From: Candidatus Krumholzibacteriia bacterium
GTDB taxonomy: Bacteria > Krumholzibacteriota > Krumholzibacteriia > Krumholzibacteriales > Krumholzibacteriaceae
NCBI GenBank assembly: GCA_028706585.1
Contig: JAQTVX010000175.1
Location: forward strand, 1 to 5,157
DNA length: 5,157 nucleotides
Direction: 5' to 3'
In this document: piece by piece, positions 1 through 5,157 of the stretch
How positions within the stretch are numbered: the first letter of the stretch is position 1
How the letters are laid out: each line of letters starts with the position of its first letter
The notes under the pieces: generated by a model
The model's database searches: none
What the model was told of the DNA's origin: nothing
What the model saw: only the letters and a program-made list of their open reading frames with translations
Translations under genes and position numbers: made by a program

Positions 1-994
1 CCGCCTTCGACGCGACCGCGGCGCAGTCCATGATCGCCGTGAGCTGCGGCACGCCTATCCCCGCGATGACGCGTGTGGTGCAGATTGCGCTCGGGCCCAT
101 TCCGACCTTGATCCCGTCGACGCCGAGACGGATGAGGTCGCGCGCGGCCTCCGCCGTCGCGATGTTCCCCGCGATGAGCTGAATGCCCCGGTAGCGCTTC
201 TTGAGCTTCGCGATCGTCTCGAGCGTGTTCATCGAGTGCGCGTGCGCCGTATCGACGACGATGACGTCGACGTTCGCCTCGCGAAGGGCATCCACGCGCC
301 GCAGGCAATCGCCGCCGACGCCGACCGCGGCGCCCACGCGCAGGCGGCCGTTCGCATCCTTGCACGAGCTCGGATAGTCGAGCCTCTTCTGGATGTCCTT
401 GTATGTGATGAGCCCCTTGAGACGGTGCTTGCGATCTATGACGGGGAGCTTTTCGATCCGGTTCTCGTGGAGGATCTTCTTCGCCTTCTCCAGCGTGATC
501 CCCTCCGAGGCGGTGATGAGACCCTCGCTCGTCATGATCTCATTGACCTTCATGTCGTCCCGCTCGAGGAAGCGCAGGTCGCGGCTCGTGAGGATCCCGA
601 CGAGGATGCCGTCCTTCGTGACGGGCAGCCCCGAGATGCCGAATTTGCGCATGACGCTCTTCGCCTCGCGAACGAGCTGATCGGGCGAGAGGGTGACGGG
701 ATTCGTGATCATGCCGCTCTCGCTCCGCTTCACGCGGTCGACGTGATCGGCCTGCTCCATGACGGAGAGATTCTTGTGAATGATGCCCATGCCGCCTTCG
801 CGGGCCAGGGCGATCGCGAGGCTCGCCTCGGTCACCGTGTCCATCGCCGCGGAGACGATGGGGACATTGAGGCGGATCGAGCGGGTGATTCTCGTTCTCG
901 TATCCACCTTTCGCGGGTGGATTCGCGCTTTGCCCGGGATGAGGAGAACGTCGTCGAACGTGAGCCCTTCCTTGACAACCTTATTCGTGTTCAC
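1..994 (-). CDS. guaB: IMP dehydrogenase, 3' end cut by window edge
   Basis: Oxidises IMP to XMP with NAD+, the committed step of GMP synthesis, in the cytosol. The visible 331 residues hold the N-terminal barrel start (EGLTFDDVLLIP at 9-20, SAAMDTVTE at 48-56, GIIHKN at 70-75), two CBS domains (about 95-205; GISGLPV at 119-125 and RIEKLPV at 179-185), the IMP-site segment DTAHAHS (248-254) and the catalytic loop GPSAICTTR with Cys305. About 155 C-terminal residues, including the mobile flap, lie beyond the left edge. The start chosen is GTG at 994: it gives the same lead-in length as B. subtilis GuaB and puts the catalytic cysteine at 305 as in E. coli. No in-frame ATG exists upstream before a TAG at about 1054. 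The loop reads GPSA where most family members read GPGS. A promoter lies just upstream, so it is probably transcribed on its own as well as by read-through from the phosphatase gene. Confidence 0.95.
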   Translation of the reverse strand, partial: MNTNKVVKEGLTFDDVLLIPGKARIHPRKVDTRTRITRSIRLNVPIVSAAMDTVTEASLAIALAREGGMGIIHKNLSVMEQADHVDRVKRSESGMITNPVTLSPDQLVREAKSVMRKFGISGLPVTKDGILVGILTSRDLRFLERDDMKVNEIMTSEGLITASEGITLEKAKKILHENRIEKLPVIDRKHRLKGLITYKDIQKRLDYPSSCKDANGRLRVGAAVGVGGDCLRRVDALREANVDVIVVDTAHAHSMNTLETIAKLKKRYRGIQLIAGNIATAEAARDLIRLGVDGIKVGMGPSAICTTRVIAGIGVPQLTAIMDCAAVASKA

Positions 995-1024
995 CGGCGT
1001 CGAAGGGTGCAGTTCCCCCTTCTC

Positions 1025-1030
1025 CCTCCT
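1025..1030 (-). promoter_or_regulatory. Shine-Dalgarno-like AGGAGG in the guaB leader, oddly placed
   Basis: The minus strand carries AGGAGG followed by a purine-rich run (GAGAAGGGGGAA). It lies 12 bases before an in-frame CTG (1012-1010) and 30 bases before the GTG (994-992) favoured by family alignment. The GTG therefore has no well-spaced ribosome binding site. Either initiation is at the CTG, adding six residues, or the GTG is used without a canonical site. Confidence 0.45.
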
Positions 1031-1057
1031 CTCGTCTCGGTAAGCCCTCTATTTTTA

Positions 1058-1086
1058 TATATACTACGCCATGATAATGGAAACAA
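1058..1086 (-). promoter_or_regulatory. Probable sigma-70-type promoter for guaB
   Basis: On the minus strand TTGTTT (1086-1081) and TATATA (1063-1058) are separated by exactly 17 bases, in the only markedly AT-rich patch of the intergenic region. Transcription would begin near 1051, giving a leader of about 57 bases before the GTG. The -35 box lies 23 bases past the phosphatase stop codon, which supports guaB having its own promoter. Called from sequence match alone. Confidence 0.6.
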
Positions 1087-1109
1087 AATAGCGCGTGCCG
1101 ACGGAACTG

Positions 1110-1922
1110 TCAAGCATTGTCGAGCCAGGCGCCGATGGAAACCTCGGTGAGGCGCCGTCTCTCGTAGGTCGCGACCTCGGTAACGCCGAGATCGCCTAGC
1201 AGGTCCAACCCCGCCTCGAAGTCCCTTCCCACGTCCGCCGGGGCGTGCGCGTCGGAGCCGAGCGTGACGGGAACTCCTTCGGCGACGCATGCTGCGAGGA
1301 AACCCCGATCTGGATACACGGAGCCCGCTCCCCTTCGAATACCGGCCGTATTGAGCTCGATCGCCATGCCTTTTCCCTTGAGGAGGCTCGCTACTTCGCG
1401 GTGCTCCTTCTCCATGGGGCGCACCGGCAAGAAGGCGCCGCGCCGCAACGCATCGGGGTGCGCCACGACGTCGAAGAGTCCCGTCGAGATCATGCGTTTG
1501 AGCATCTCGAAATACTTCGGAAACGCCTCGGCGGGGTCCTCGCTTTCGTAGCGCGCGAGGCCCTGCTTGCTCGTGAAATGCCAGTCCCCCAGAAAATGCA
1601 GCGCGCCCAGCACGTAATCGAACGGGTACGAATCGAGGAGGCGCTTGGTTTCGCTCTCATGGCCGACGAAGTAATCCGCCTCGATCCCGAGCTTGATCGT
1701 GATGCGGCCGCGATTGGCCTTCTGAAGCGCGAGAACCTTCTCGACGTAGCGCGGCAGGTCCTTCTCGAGCATCGCATGGTACGGATCCGGATCAACGACC
1801 TTCGGCAGGTGGTCGCTGAAACCTATCTCGCGGAAGCCCTTGGCGATGGCCTCCTCGACGTACTCCGCGAGATCCCCCGTCGCGTGGCCGCAGAAGTTCC
1901 CATGCAGGTGATAGTCGATCAT
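1110..1922 (-). CDS. Histidinol-phosphatase, HisJ/PHP family
   Basis: A 270-residue PHP-domain metal-dependent phosphatase, close to the roughly 268 residues of the B. subtilis enzyme. The likely reaction is hydrolysis of L-histidinol phosphate to histidinol in histidine synthesis. Metal and active-site motifs appear in family order: HLH at 5-7 followed by FCGH at 10-13 (compare HIHTPFCPH in HisJ), SDH at 36-38, GIEADY at 79-84 with Glu81, LHF at 108-110, AHPD at 154-157 and GSDAHAP at 222-228. The frame stays open upstream for 362 more codons, but that part is antisense to the neighbouring SPFH genes and has no domain. The ATG at 1922 is chosen because the PHP fold begins there; its Shine-Dalgarno is poor. 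No other his gene is visible, so the exact substrate is inferred from family; other phosphoesterase roles within the PHP superfamily remain possible. Confidence 0.85.
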   Translation of the reverse strand: MIDYHLHGNFCGHATGDLAEYVEEAIAKGFREIGFSDHLPKVVDPDPYHAMLEKDLPRYVEKVLALQKANRGRITIKLGIEADYFVGHESETKRLLDSYPFDYVLGALHFLGDWHFTSKQGLARYESEDPAEAFPKYFEMLKRMISTGLFDVVAHPDALRRGAFLPVRPMEKEHREVASLLKGKGMAIELNTAGIRRGAGSVYPDRGFLAACVAEGVPVTLGSDAHAPADVGRDFEAGLDLLGDLGVTEVATYERRRLTEVSIGAWLDNA

Positions 1923-1992
1923 AGTCTCTACAAGGTAACAAATGAAGCCGGCGCGGGCAACAGGACATCTCGGGTGCCGAACCCATAGGTCG

Positions 1993-2053
1993 GAGCCGCA
2001 CTCAAGATCACGCTTGAGCAGGCCGAGGACTAATAGTACAATGATTGCGGCTC
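1993..2053. repeat. Nested inverted repeats around the rightward promoter
   Basis: Outer arms GAGCCGCA (1993-2000) and TGCGGCTC (2046-2053) are perfect 8-base complements. Immediately inside the left arm is a second perfect dyad, CTCAAG (2001-2006), six bases, CTTGAG (2013-2018), which overlaps the -35 box. The right outer arm covers the predicted transcription start. This arrangement could be an operator pair for a regulator of the SPFH unit or chance symmetry in GC-rich DNA. There is no T-run, so it does not look like a terminator. Confidence 0.5.
2014..2042 (+). promoter_or_regulatory. Probable sigma-70-type promoter for the microprotein-SPFH unit
   Basis: TTGAGC (2014-2019; four of six consensus bases) and TACAAT (2037-2042; five of six) are spaced by exactly 17 bases. 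Transcription would start near 2049, giving a leader of about 93 bases before the ATG at 2142. The leader can form a small hairpin, GCGAT-AGAGA-ATCGC (2074-2088). The 219-base region 1923-2141 holds no gene I can recognise. I found no convincing leftward promoter for the phosphatase in it. Confidence 0.6.
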
Positions 2054-2141
2054 TTTGCGGGGGTATCACTGGGGCGATAGAGAATCGCTTATTGAATGAG
2101 CAATTAGAGATCTCGATGCGACTGGAAAGGAAGGTTTCTGC

Positions 2142-2312
2142 ATGTCGGAAGAGAAGAAGAGCTGCTGCTCGTCCGCCAATTTCGGCGCGATCATAGGGCC
2201 CATCTGGTGCATGGGCTGGCTTTTCTCGATAGGCTTTCTCGGCCTGTCCTTCTGGAAGGCGGTTCTCGCCATCATCATCTGGCCGTACTATCTGGGCGTG
2301 TTCTTTCGCTGA
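2142..2312 (+). CDS. 56-residue predicted membrane microprotein, cotranscribed with SPFH protein
   Basis: I do not recognise a named family. The frame starts at ATG 2142 with a good Shine-Dalgarno (AGGAAGG, 2128-2134, 7 bases away) and ends with TGA at 2310-2312, 18 bases before the SPFH start. The N-terminus is short, polar and charged (MSEEKK) with a Cys-Cys pair at residues 8-9. Two hydrophobic stretches follow, about 14-34 (with PIWCMGWLF at 20-28) and 37-55 (with IIIWPYYLGVFF at 44-55), split by a single lysine at 39. This suggests a two-pass hairpin in the inner membrane with almost no soluble part. No signal-peptidase site is evident. Its placement and spacing point to translation together with the SPFH protein, so a role as its membrane partner or assembly factor is a reasonable but unproven inference. 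Confidence 0.7.
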   Translation: MSEEKKSCCSSANFGAIIGPIWCMGWLFSIGFLGLSFWKAVLAIIIWPYYLGVFFR

Positions 2313-2318
2313 TTGGAC

Positions 2319-2325
2319 AAGGAGG
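2319..2325 (+). promoter_or_regulatory. Ribosome binding site fixing the SPFH start
   Basis: AAGGAGG lies 5 bases before ATG 2331. This favours that ATG over the in-frame TTG at 2313, which would place the ribosome binding site inside the coding sequence. Confidence 0.85.
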
Positions 2326-2330
2326 ACCTC

Positions 2331-3215
2331 ATGGATGCTCTTCATTTCGGCTGGATGCTCATCCTGTGCATTGTAATCGTCGTGCTGTTTCTTTCGGGCA
2401 TCAGGATCGTCCGCCCGACGCACCGGGGGCTCGTCGAGCGGTTGGGAAAGTACCACCGCTACGGGACGCCGGGATTTCATTGGATCATCCCCATCATCGA
2501 ACGCATGTATCAGGTCAACATCACCGAGCTCATGGTCGACGCCGAGCCGCAGGAGATCATCACGAACGACAACCTCAACGCGATGGTCGACGCGCAGATC
2601 TACTACCGGGTCAAATCGGACGAGGACAGCGTCAAGAGCTCGCAGTACAACGTGAATAACGTCCACTGGCAGATCGTCAACCTCGCTCGAACGACGCTCA
2701 GGAACATCATCGGCACCCTGACCCTGAAGTCCGCCAACAGCGAGCGCGGCAAGATCAACGACGAGCTCCACAAGGTGCTCATCCAGGAGACGCATTCGTG
2801 GGGCATCGACATCGTCCGGGCCGAGCTCAAGCAGATCGATCCTCCGAAGGATGTTCAGGACACGATGAACAAGATCGTCAAGGCCGAGAACGAGAAGATC
2901 GCGGCTATCGACTTTGCAACGGCGGCCGAAACGACCGCCGACGGCATCAAACGCGCGGAGATAAAGAAGGCGGAAGGCATCCGCCAGGCGAGGATTCTCG
3001 CGGCGCAAGGCGAGGCCGAGGCGATCCGTCTCGTGAACGAGGCGGCGGACAAGTATTTCATCGGGAACGCGCAGCTCTTGAAGAAGCTCGAGACCGTCCA
3101 GAGCTCGCTTAAGGACAACGCGAAGATCGTCGTCCCGGCCGGCACGGAGCTCGTCAACGTCATCGGGGAAATGGCCGGAGTGCTACCGCTTCGCAGAGGG
3201 CAGGAAAAGGCCTAG
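2331..3215 (+). CDS. SPFH/Band 7 (stomatin/slipin-like) membrane protein
   Basis: A 294-residue membrane-anchored scaffold of the stomatin-prohibitin-flotillin-HflK/C superfamily. One hydrophobic anchor spans about residues 6-24. The SPFH domain follows (about 25-185), with RPTHRGLVERLGKY (28-41), PGFHWIIPIIERMY (47-60), the strand around VDAEPQEIITNDN (69-81) and NLARTTLRNIIGTLTL (117-132). An Ala/Glu/Lys-rich coiled coil (about 178-235, AENEKIAA to AQGEAEAIRLV) comes next, then a C-terminal segment rich in hydrophobic residues (IVVPAGTELVNVIGEMAGVL, 266-285). Family members oligomerise into ring or cage assemblies at the membrane and often govern a protease or membrane microdomain. Bacterial slipins commonly neighbour an NfeD-type protein; none is visible here, and the adjacent gene is instead a 56-residue microprotein. 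Its stop TAG shares bases with the convergent hypE stop. The family call is firm; the physiological role is unknown. Confidence 0.93.
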   Translation: MDALHFGWMLILCIVIVVLFLSGIRIVRPTHRGLVERLGKYHRYGTPGFHWIIPIIERMYQVNITELMVDAEPQEIITNDNLNAMVDAQIYYRVKSDEDSVKSSQYNVNNVHWQIVNLARTTLRNIIGTLTLKSANSERGKINDELHKVLIQETHSWGIDIVRAELKQIDPPKDVQDTMNKIVKAENEKIAAIDFATAAETTADGIKRAEIKKAEGIRQARILAAQGEAEAIRLVNEAADKYFIGNAQLLKKLETVQSSLKDNAKIVVPAGTELVNVIGEMAGVLPLRRGQEKA

Positions 3216-4225
3216 CAGATCCTCGGAAGCATGTCCCCGTAGGGGACATCTACCACCCGCTCGCCGCCGAAGGCGGTCTTGAGAATCACCACACCCGCTG
3301 GGCCGGCAGCGACCTCGCCGATGCGGGCCGCGCCCCTGCCCAGCGGATGCGCTCGCATGATCGCAAGAGCCTTATCGGCGTCTTCCTTGGCGACGACGGC
3401 GACGAACTTCCCCTCGTTCGCTATGTGGAGCGGATCGTACCCCATCAGCTCGCAGCCCTTGCGCACTGCCTCCGAGACGGGTATGGCCTCCTCGACGACG
3501 CGTATACACACCTTCGAATCCTCGGCGATTTCATTGAGAATCGAGGCGAGCCCGCCCCGCGTTGCGTCCCTCATCGAGCGCACCGTCTTCACGCCGGCGA
3601 GCAGCGGCGCCGTGATGTTCGACAGAGGCGCCGTATCGCTCTCGATGTCGATTCCGAAATCGATTCCCTCCCGTCGGCTCATGATGGCGAGTCCGTGCTC
3701 GCCGATGCCGCCGTTGATCAACACCGCGTCCCCGCTCCGTGCGAAAGCCGAGGACACTTCGACGCCCGCCGGCACGACGCCGATGCCGGATGTATTTATG
3801 AAAATACCGTCAGCCTTGCCGCGCTCGACGACCTTCGTATCGCCGGTAGCGACGACGACGCCCGCCTCGAGCGCCGCCGCGGCGATTGAATCGAGTATCC
3901 TGTCGAAGGCCTCGAACGTCAGTCCCTCCTCGATGATGAACGAAAGCGAGAGCCAGACGGGCCGCGCCCCGGACATGGCGAGGTCGTTCACCGTGCCGCA
4001 CACGGCGAGGCGACCGATGTCCCCGCCGGGGAAGAAAAGCGGGCTCACGACGAAAGAATCCGTAGTGAACGAGATGCGCCCGCCCTCGATCGGGAGCGTG
4101 GCGCTGTCCTGAAGCGGGCCTCCGGCGCCGCCCAGCTTCGCCACGATGCGCCCCACCAGCTCCTTCATGAGAATTCCCCCGCCGCCGTGCGCGAGCAGGA
4201 TCCGTTCGCACATCTCTTCAGACAT
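3212..4225 (-). CDS. hypE: Hydrogenase expression/formation protein HypE
   Basis: A complete 337-residue HypE, the ATP-dependent dehydratase that converts the carbamoyl group placed by HypF on its C-terminal cysteine into a thiocyanate, source of the CN ligands of the [NiFe]-hydrogenase active-site iron. Seen: LAHGGGG (11-17), PLQDSA (37-42), FTTDSFVVSPLFFPGGDIG (53-71), VNDLAMSGA (79-87), ATGDTKVVERGKADG (126-140), GIGEHGLAIM (173-182), MRDATRGGLASILNE (218-232), YDPLHIANEGK (263-273), and the diagnostic C-terminal PRIC with acceptor Cys337. These are the ATP-binding and catalytic elements of the PurM/SelD/HypE fold. The start at ATG 4225 is 8 bases past the hypF stop; an AGGGGAG lies 11 bases upstream, inside the end of hypF. 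Met5 is a weaker alternative start. The longer open frame upstream overlaps hypF and is not used. Confidence 0.97.
   Translation of the reverse strand: MSEEMCERILLAHGGGGILMKELVGRIVAKLGGAGGPLQDSATLPIEGGRISFTTDSFVVSPLFFPGGDIGRLAVCGTVNDLAMSGARPVWLSLSFIIEEGLTFEAFDRILDSIAAAALEAGVVVATGDTKVVERGKADGIFINTSGIGVVPAGVEVSSAFARSGDAVLINGGIGEHGLAIMSRREGIDFGIDIESDTAPLSNITAPLLAGVKTVRSMRDATRGGLASILNEIAEDSKVCIRVVEEAIPVSEAVRKGCELMGYDPLHIANEGKFVAVVAKEDADKALAIMRAHPLGRGAARIGEVAAGPAGVVILKTAFGGERVVDVPYGDMLPRIC
3231..3249. repeat. Perfect 8-bp hairpin at the convergent gene ends
   Basis: ATGTCCCC and GGGGACAT flank a 3-base loop (GTA). The hairpin starts 15 bases after the SPFH stop and lies in hypE codons for residues 326-331 (DVPYGD and the next Met). 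For the rightward transcript it sits where a 3'-end stem would be expected. There is no following T-run, so it is not a canonical intrinsic terminator. For hypE it lies before the stop and cannot terminate a full-length message. Confidence 0.5.
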
Positions 4226-4233
4226 CGAGAGAT

Positions 4234-5157
4234 TCACTCCCCTTTCCGTATCCGCGCCGCGCCGACGACGAGCTGCCCCAGCGCCACGCCCCCGTCGTTC
4301 GGCGGCACGAGAGCGTGCCGGTATATCGTCACCGGGCTTGACGCGGCCTGCCGCATGACGCATTCGCAGAGGAACCGGTTCTGAAACACTCCTCCCGAGA
4401 GAACGACGTCGCCGCAGCCGTGATTTTTCGCGAGCTCCGCCGAGAGATCGAGAACGAGTTTCGCCACGCCGCGATGGAACGCCGCCGCTATCGCGGGAAG
4501 CGGCTTCCGCTTCTGCAAGTCGTCGATGATCGCCGCCACGACCGGTGAGGGATCGATCTCCGAGAAATCGCCGCGCTTCCAATCGAACTGATAGGCGGCC
4601 GTCGAATCCTTCGCCTCGAGCGCGAGCGCTTCGAGCGCGACCGCGGCCTCGGCCTCGTAGCTCACGCACGAGCCGCAGCCGAGCATAAAGGCGACGGCGT
4701 CGAAGAGACGTCCCATGCTGGATGTGAGCGGCGAATTGATGCCGCGCTTCACGATCTCCAGAACCTTGTCCGCCGGGAGCCCCTCGAAGGAGCAGGACGG
4801 CCCAAAGGCCGTTTCGAGCACGCGCTCGCCGCAGAGATACCGCAGGTGCACGAGCGCCATACGCCACGGCTCGTGGATGGCCATCTCCCCACCGGGCATC
4901 GGGAGATACGTGAGTGCGGCGAGGCGCTCGAAGCCGTCGTAGCGCGCGAGCAGGAACTCACCGCCCCAGAGCTTGCCGTCATCGCCGTAGCCGGTGCCAT
5001 CGAACGTCACGGCGATCACGGGCCCCGCGAGGCGGTGCTCGGCCATCACGCTCGCCGCGTGCGCGTGGTGGTGCTGCACGGCGATCCTCTTCTCGATGCC
5101 GGCGCTCCGCGCGAACCGAGTCGTGAAGTAATCGGGATGCATGTCGTGCACAACGGC
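4234..5157 (-). CDS. hypF: Carbamoyltransferase HypF, C-terminal 307 residues (5' end beyond window)
   Basis: HypF uses carbamoyl phosphate and ATP to carbamoylate the C-terminal cysteine of HypE during [NiFe]-hydrogenase cofactor synthesis. Only the Kae1-like carbamoyltransferase part is present; the acylphosphatase, zinc-finger and YrdC-like domains (over 400 residues) lie past the right edge. Visible motifs by residue of this fragment: DMHPDYFTTR (5-14), VQHHHAHAASVMAEH (27-41, with the metal-binding histidines), FDGTGYGDDGKLWGGEFL (52-69), SSMGRLFDAVAFMLG (146-160), EAEAAVALEALA (168-179), FHRGVAKLVL (227-236), VVLSGGVFQNRFL (251-263) and PPNDGGVALGQ (285-295). The frame is open through the window edge, so a GTG at 5151 is internal. 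hypE follows 8 bases after the TGA, giving a hypF-hypE pair likely on one message; hypC and hypD are not between them. Confidence 0.97.
   Translation of the reverse strand, partial: AVVHDMHPDYFTTRFARSAGIEKRIAVQHHHAHAASVMAEHRLAGPVIAVTFDGTGYGDDGKLWGGEFLLARYDGFERLAALTYLPMPGGEMAIHEPWRMALVHLRYLCGERVLETAFGPSCSFEGLPADKVLEIVKRGINSPLTSSMGRLFDAVAFMLGCGSCVSYEAEAAVALEALALEAKDSTAAYQFDWKRGDFSEIDPSPVVAAIIDDLQKRKPLPAIAAAFHRGVAKLVLDLSAELAKNHGCGDVVLSGGVFQNRFLCECVMRQAASSPVTIYRHALVPPNDGGVALGQLVVGAARIRKGE

Noticed and set aside
236..1150. A 304-codon rightward open frame opposite guaB
   Set aside because: It is antisense to a clear IMP dehydrogenase and has no recognisable motif; high GC content leaves such frames open by chance.
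1929..1958. Weak leftward promoter TTGCCC-17-TACCTT just before the phosphatase
   Set aside because: The -10 box matches only three of six consensus bases, and it would put the transcription start at or next to the ATG. That leaderless arrangement cannot be argued from sequence alone.
1965..2042. Possible RNA gene: resemblance of CTTGAGCAGGCCGAGGAC and ACTAATAG to the 3' end of 23S rRNA, and a GGTTC-like arm on the minus strand
   Set aside because: The similar words are in the wrong order and no longer rRNA match surrounds them. The putative T-arm has no matching acceptor stem or anticodon arm, so neither an rRNA fragment nor a tRNA is supported.
1923..3008. A 362-codon open extension upstream of the phosphatase in the same frame
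   Set aside because: It is antisense to the microprotein and SPFH genes, is compositionally odd (Asp/Arg/Val-rich) and shows no domain. The PHP fold begins exactly at the ATG at 1922.
3279..4112. A 277-codon rightward open frame opposite hypE
   Set aside because: It is antisense to well-conserved HypE motifs, rich in Ser/Pro/Thr/Ala as expected for a shadow frame, and has no ribosome binding site or domain that I can see.
4226..4867. A 214-codon upstream extension of the hypE frame over hypF
   Set aside because: It overlaps the unmistakable HypF C-terminal motifs in another frame, is Arg-rich and lacks any HypE homology; the HypE fold starts at about 4225.

Overview
This is a GC-rich bacterial window whose genes are all ordinary chromosomal ones. 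I see no insertion sequence, phage gene, CRISPR array, tRNA or rRNA. The gene content (an IMP dehydrogenase with CBS domains, a PHP-type histidinol phosphatase, an SPFH/stomatin protein and the [NiFe]-hydrogenase maturation factors HypF and HypE) fits a bacterium, probably anaerobic or facultative, that makes at least one [NiFe]-hydrogenase. The phylum cannot be fixed from this stretch.

Layout, left to right: (1) guaB on the minus strand, positions 994 to 1, cut by the left edge after about two thirds of the protein; its probable promoter is at 1058-1086. (2) A HisJ-family PHP phosphatase on the minus strand, 1922 to 1110, with no terminator visible between it and the guaB promoter. (3) A 219-base divergent intergenic region, 1923-2141, with a good sigma-70-type promoter reading right and two nested inverted repeats around it. 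(4) A rightward two-gene unit: a 56-residue membrane microprotein (2142-2312), then an SPFH/stomatin-like protein (2331-3215), each with a clear Shine-Dalgarno. (5) A leftward unit, hypF (from beyond the right edge to 4234) then hypE (4225 to 3212), separated by 8 bases.

The SPFH gene and hypE converge so tightly that their stop codons share the palindrome CTAG, and an 8-bp perfect hairpin lies 15 bases past the SPFH stop, inside the last codons of hypE.

HypF and HypE act together: HypF transfers a carbamoyl group to the C-terminal cysteine of HypE, which dehydrates the resulting thiocarboxamide to the thiocyanate that supplies the CN ligands of the hydrogenase iron. GuaB (guanine nucleotide synthesis) and the phosphatase (probably histidine synthesis) are unrelated housekeeping functions. 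The least-explained items are the microprotein paired with the SPFH protein, the dyad-flanked promoter driving them, and the overlapping convergent gene ends. Nothing here amounts to a clearly new system.
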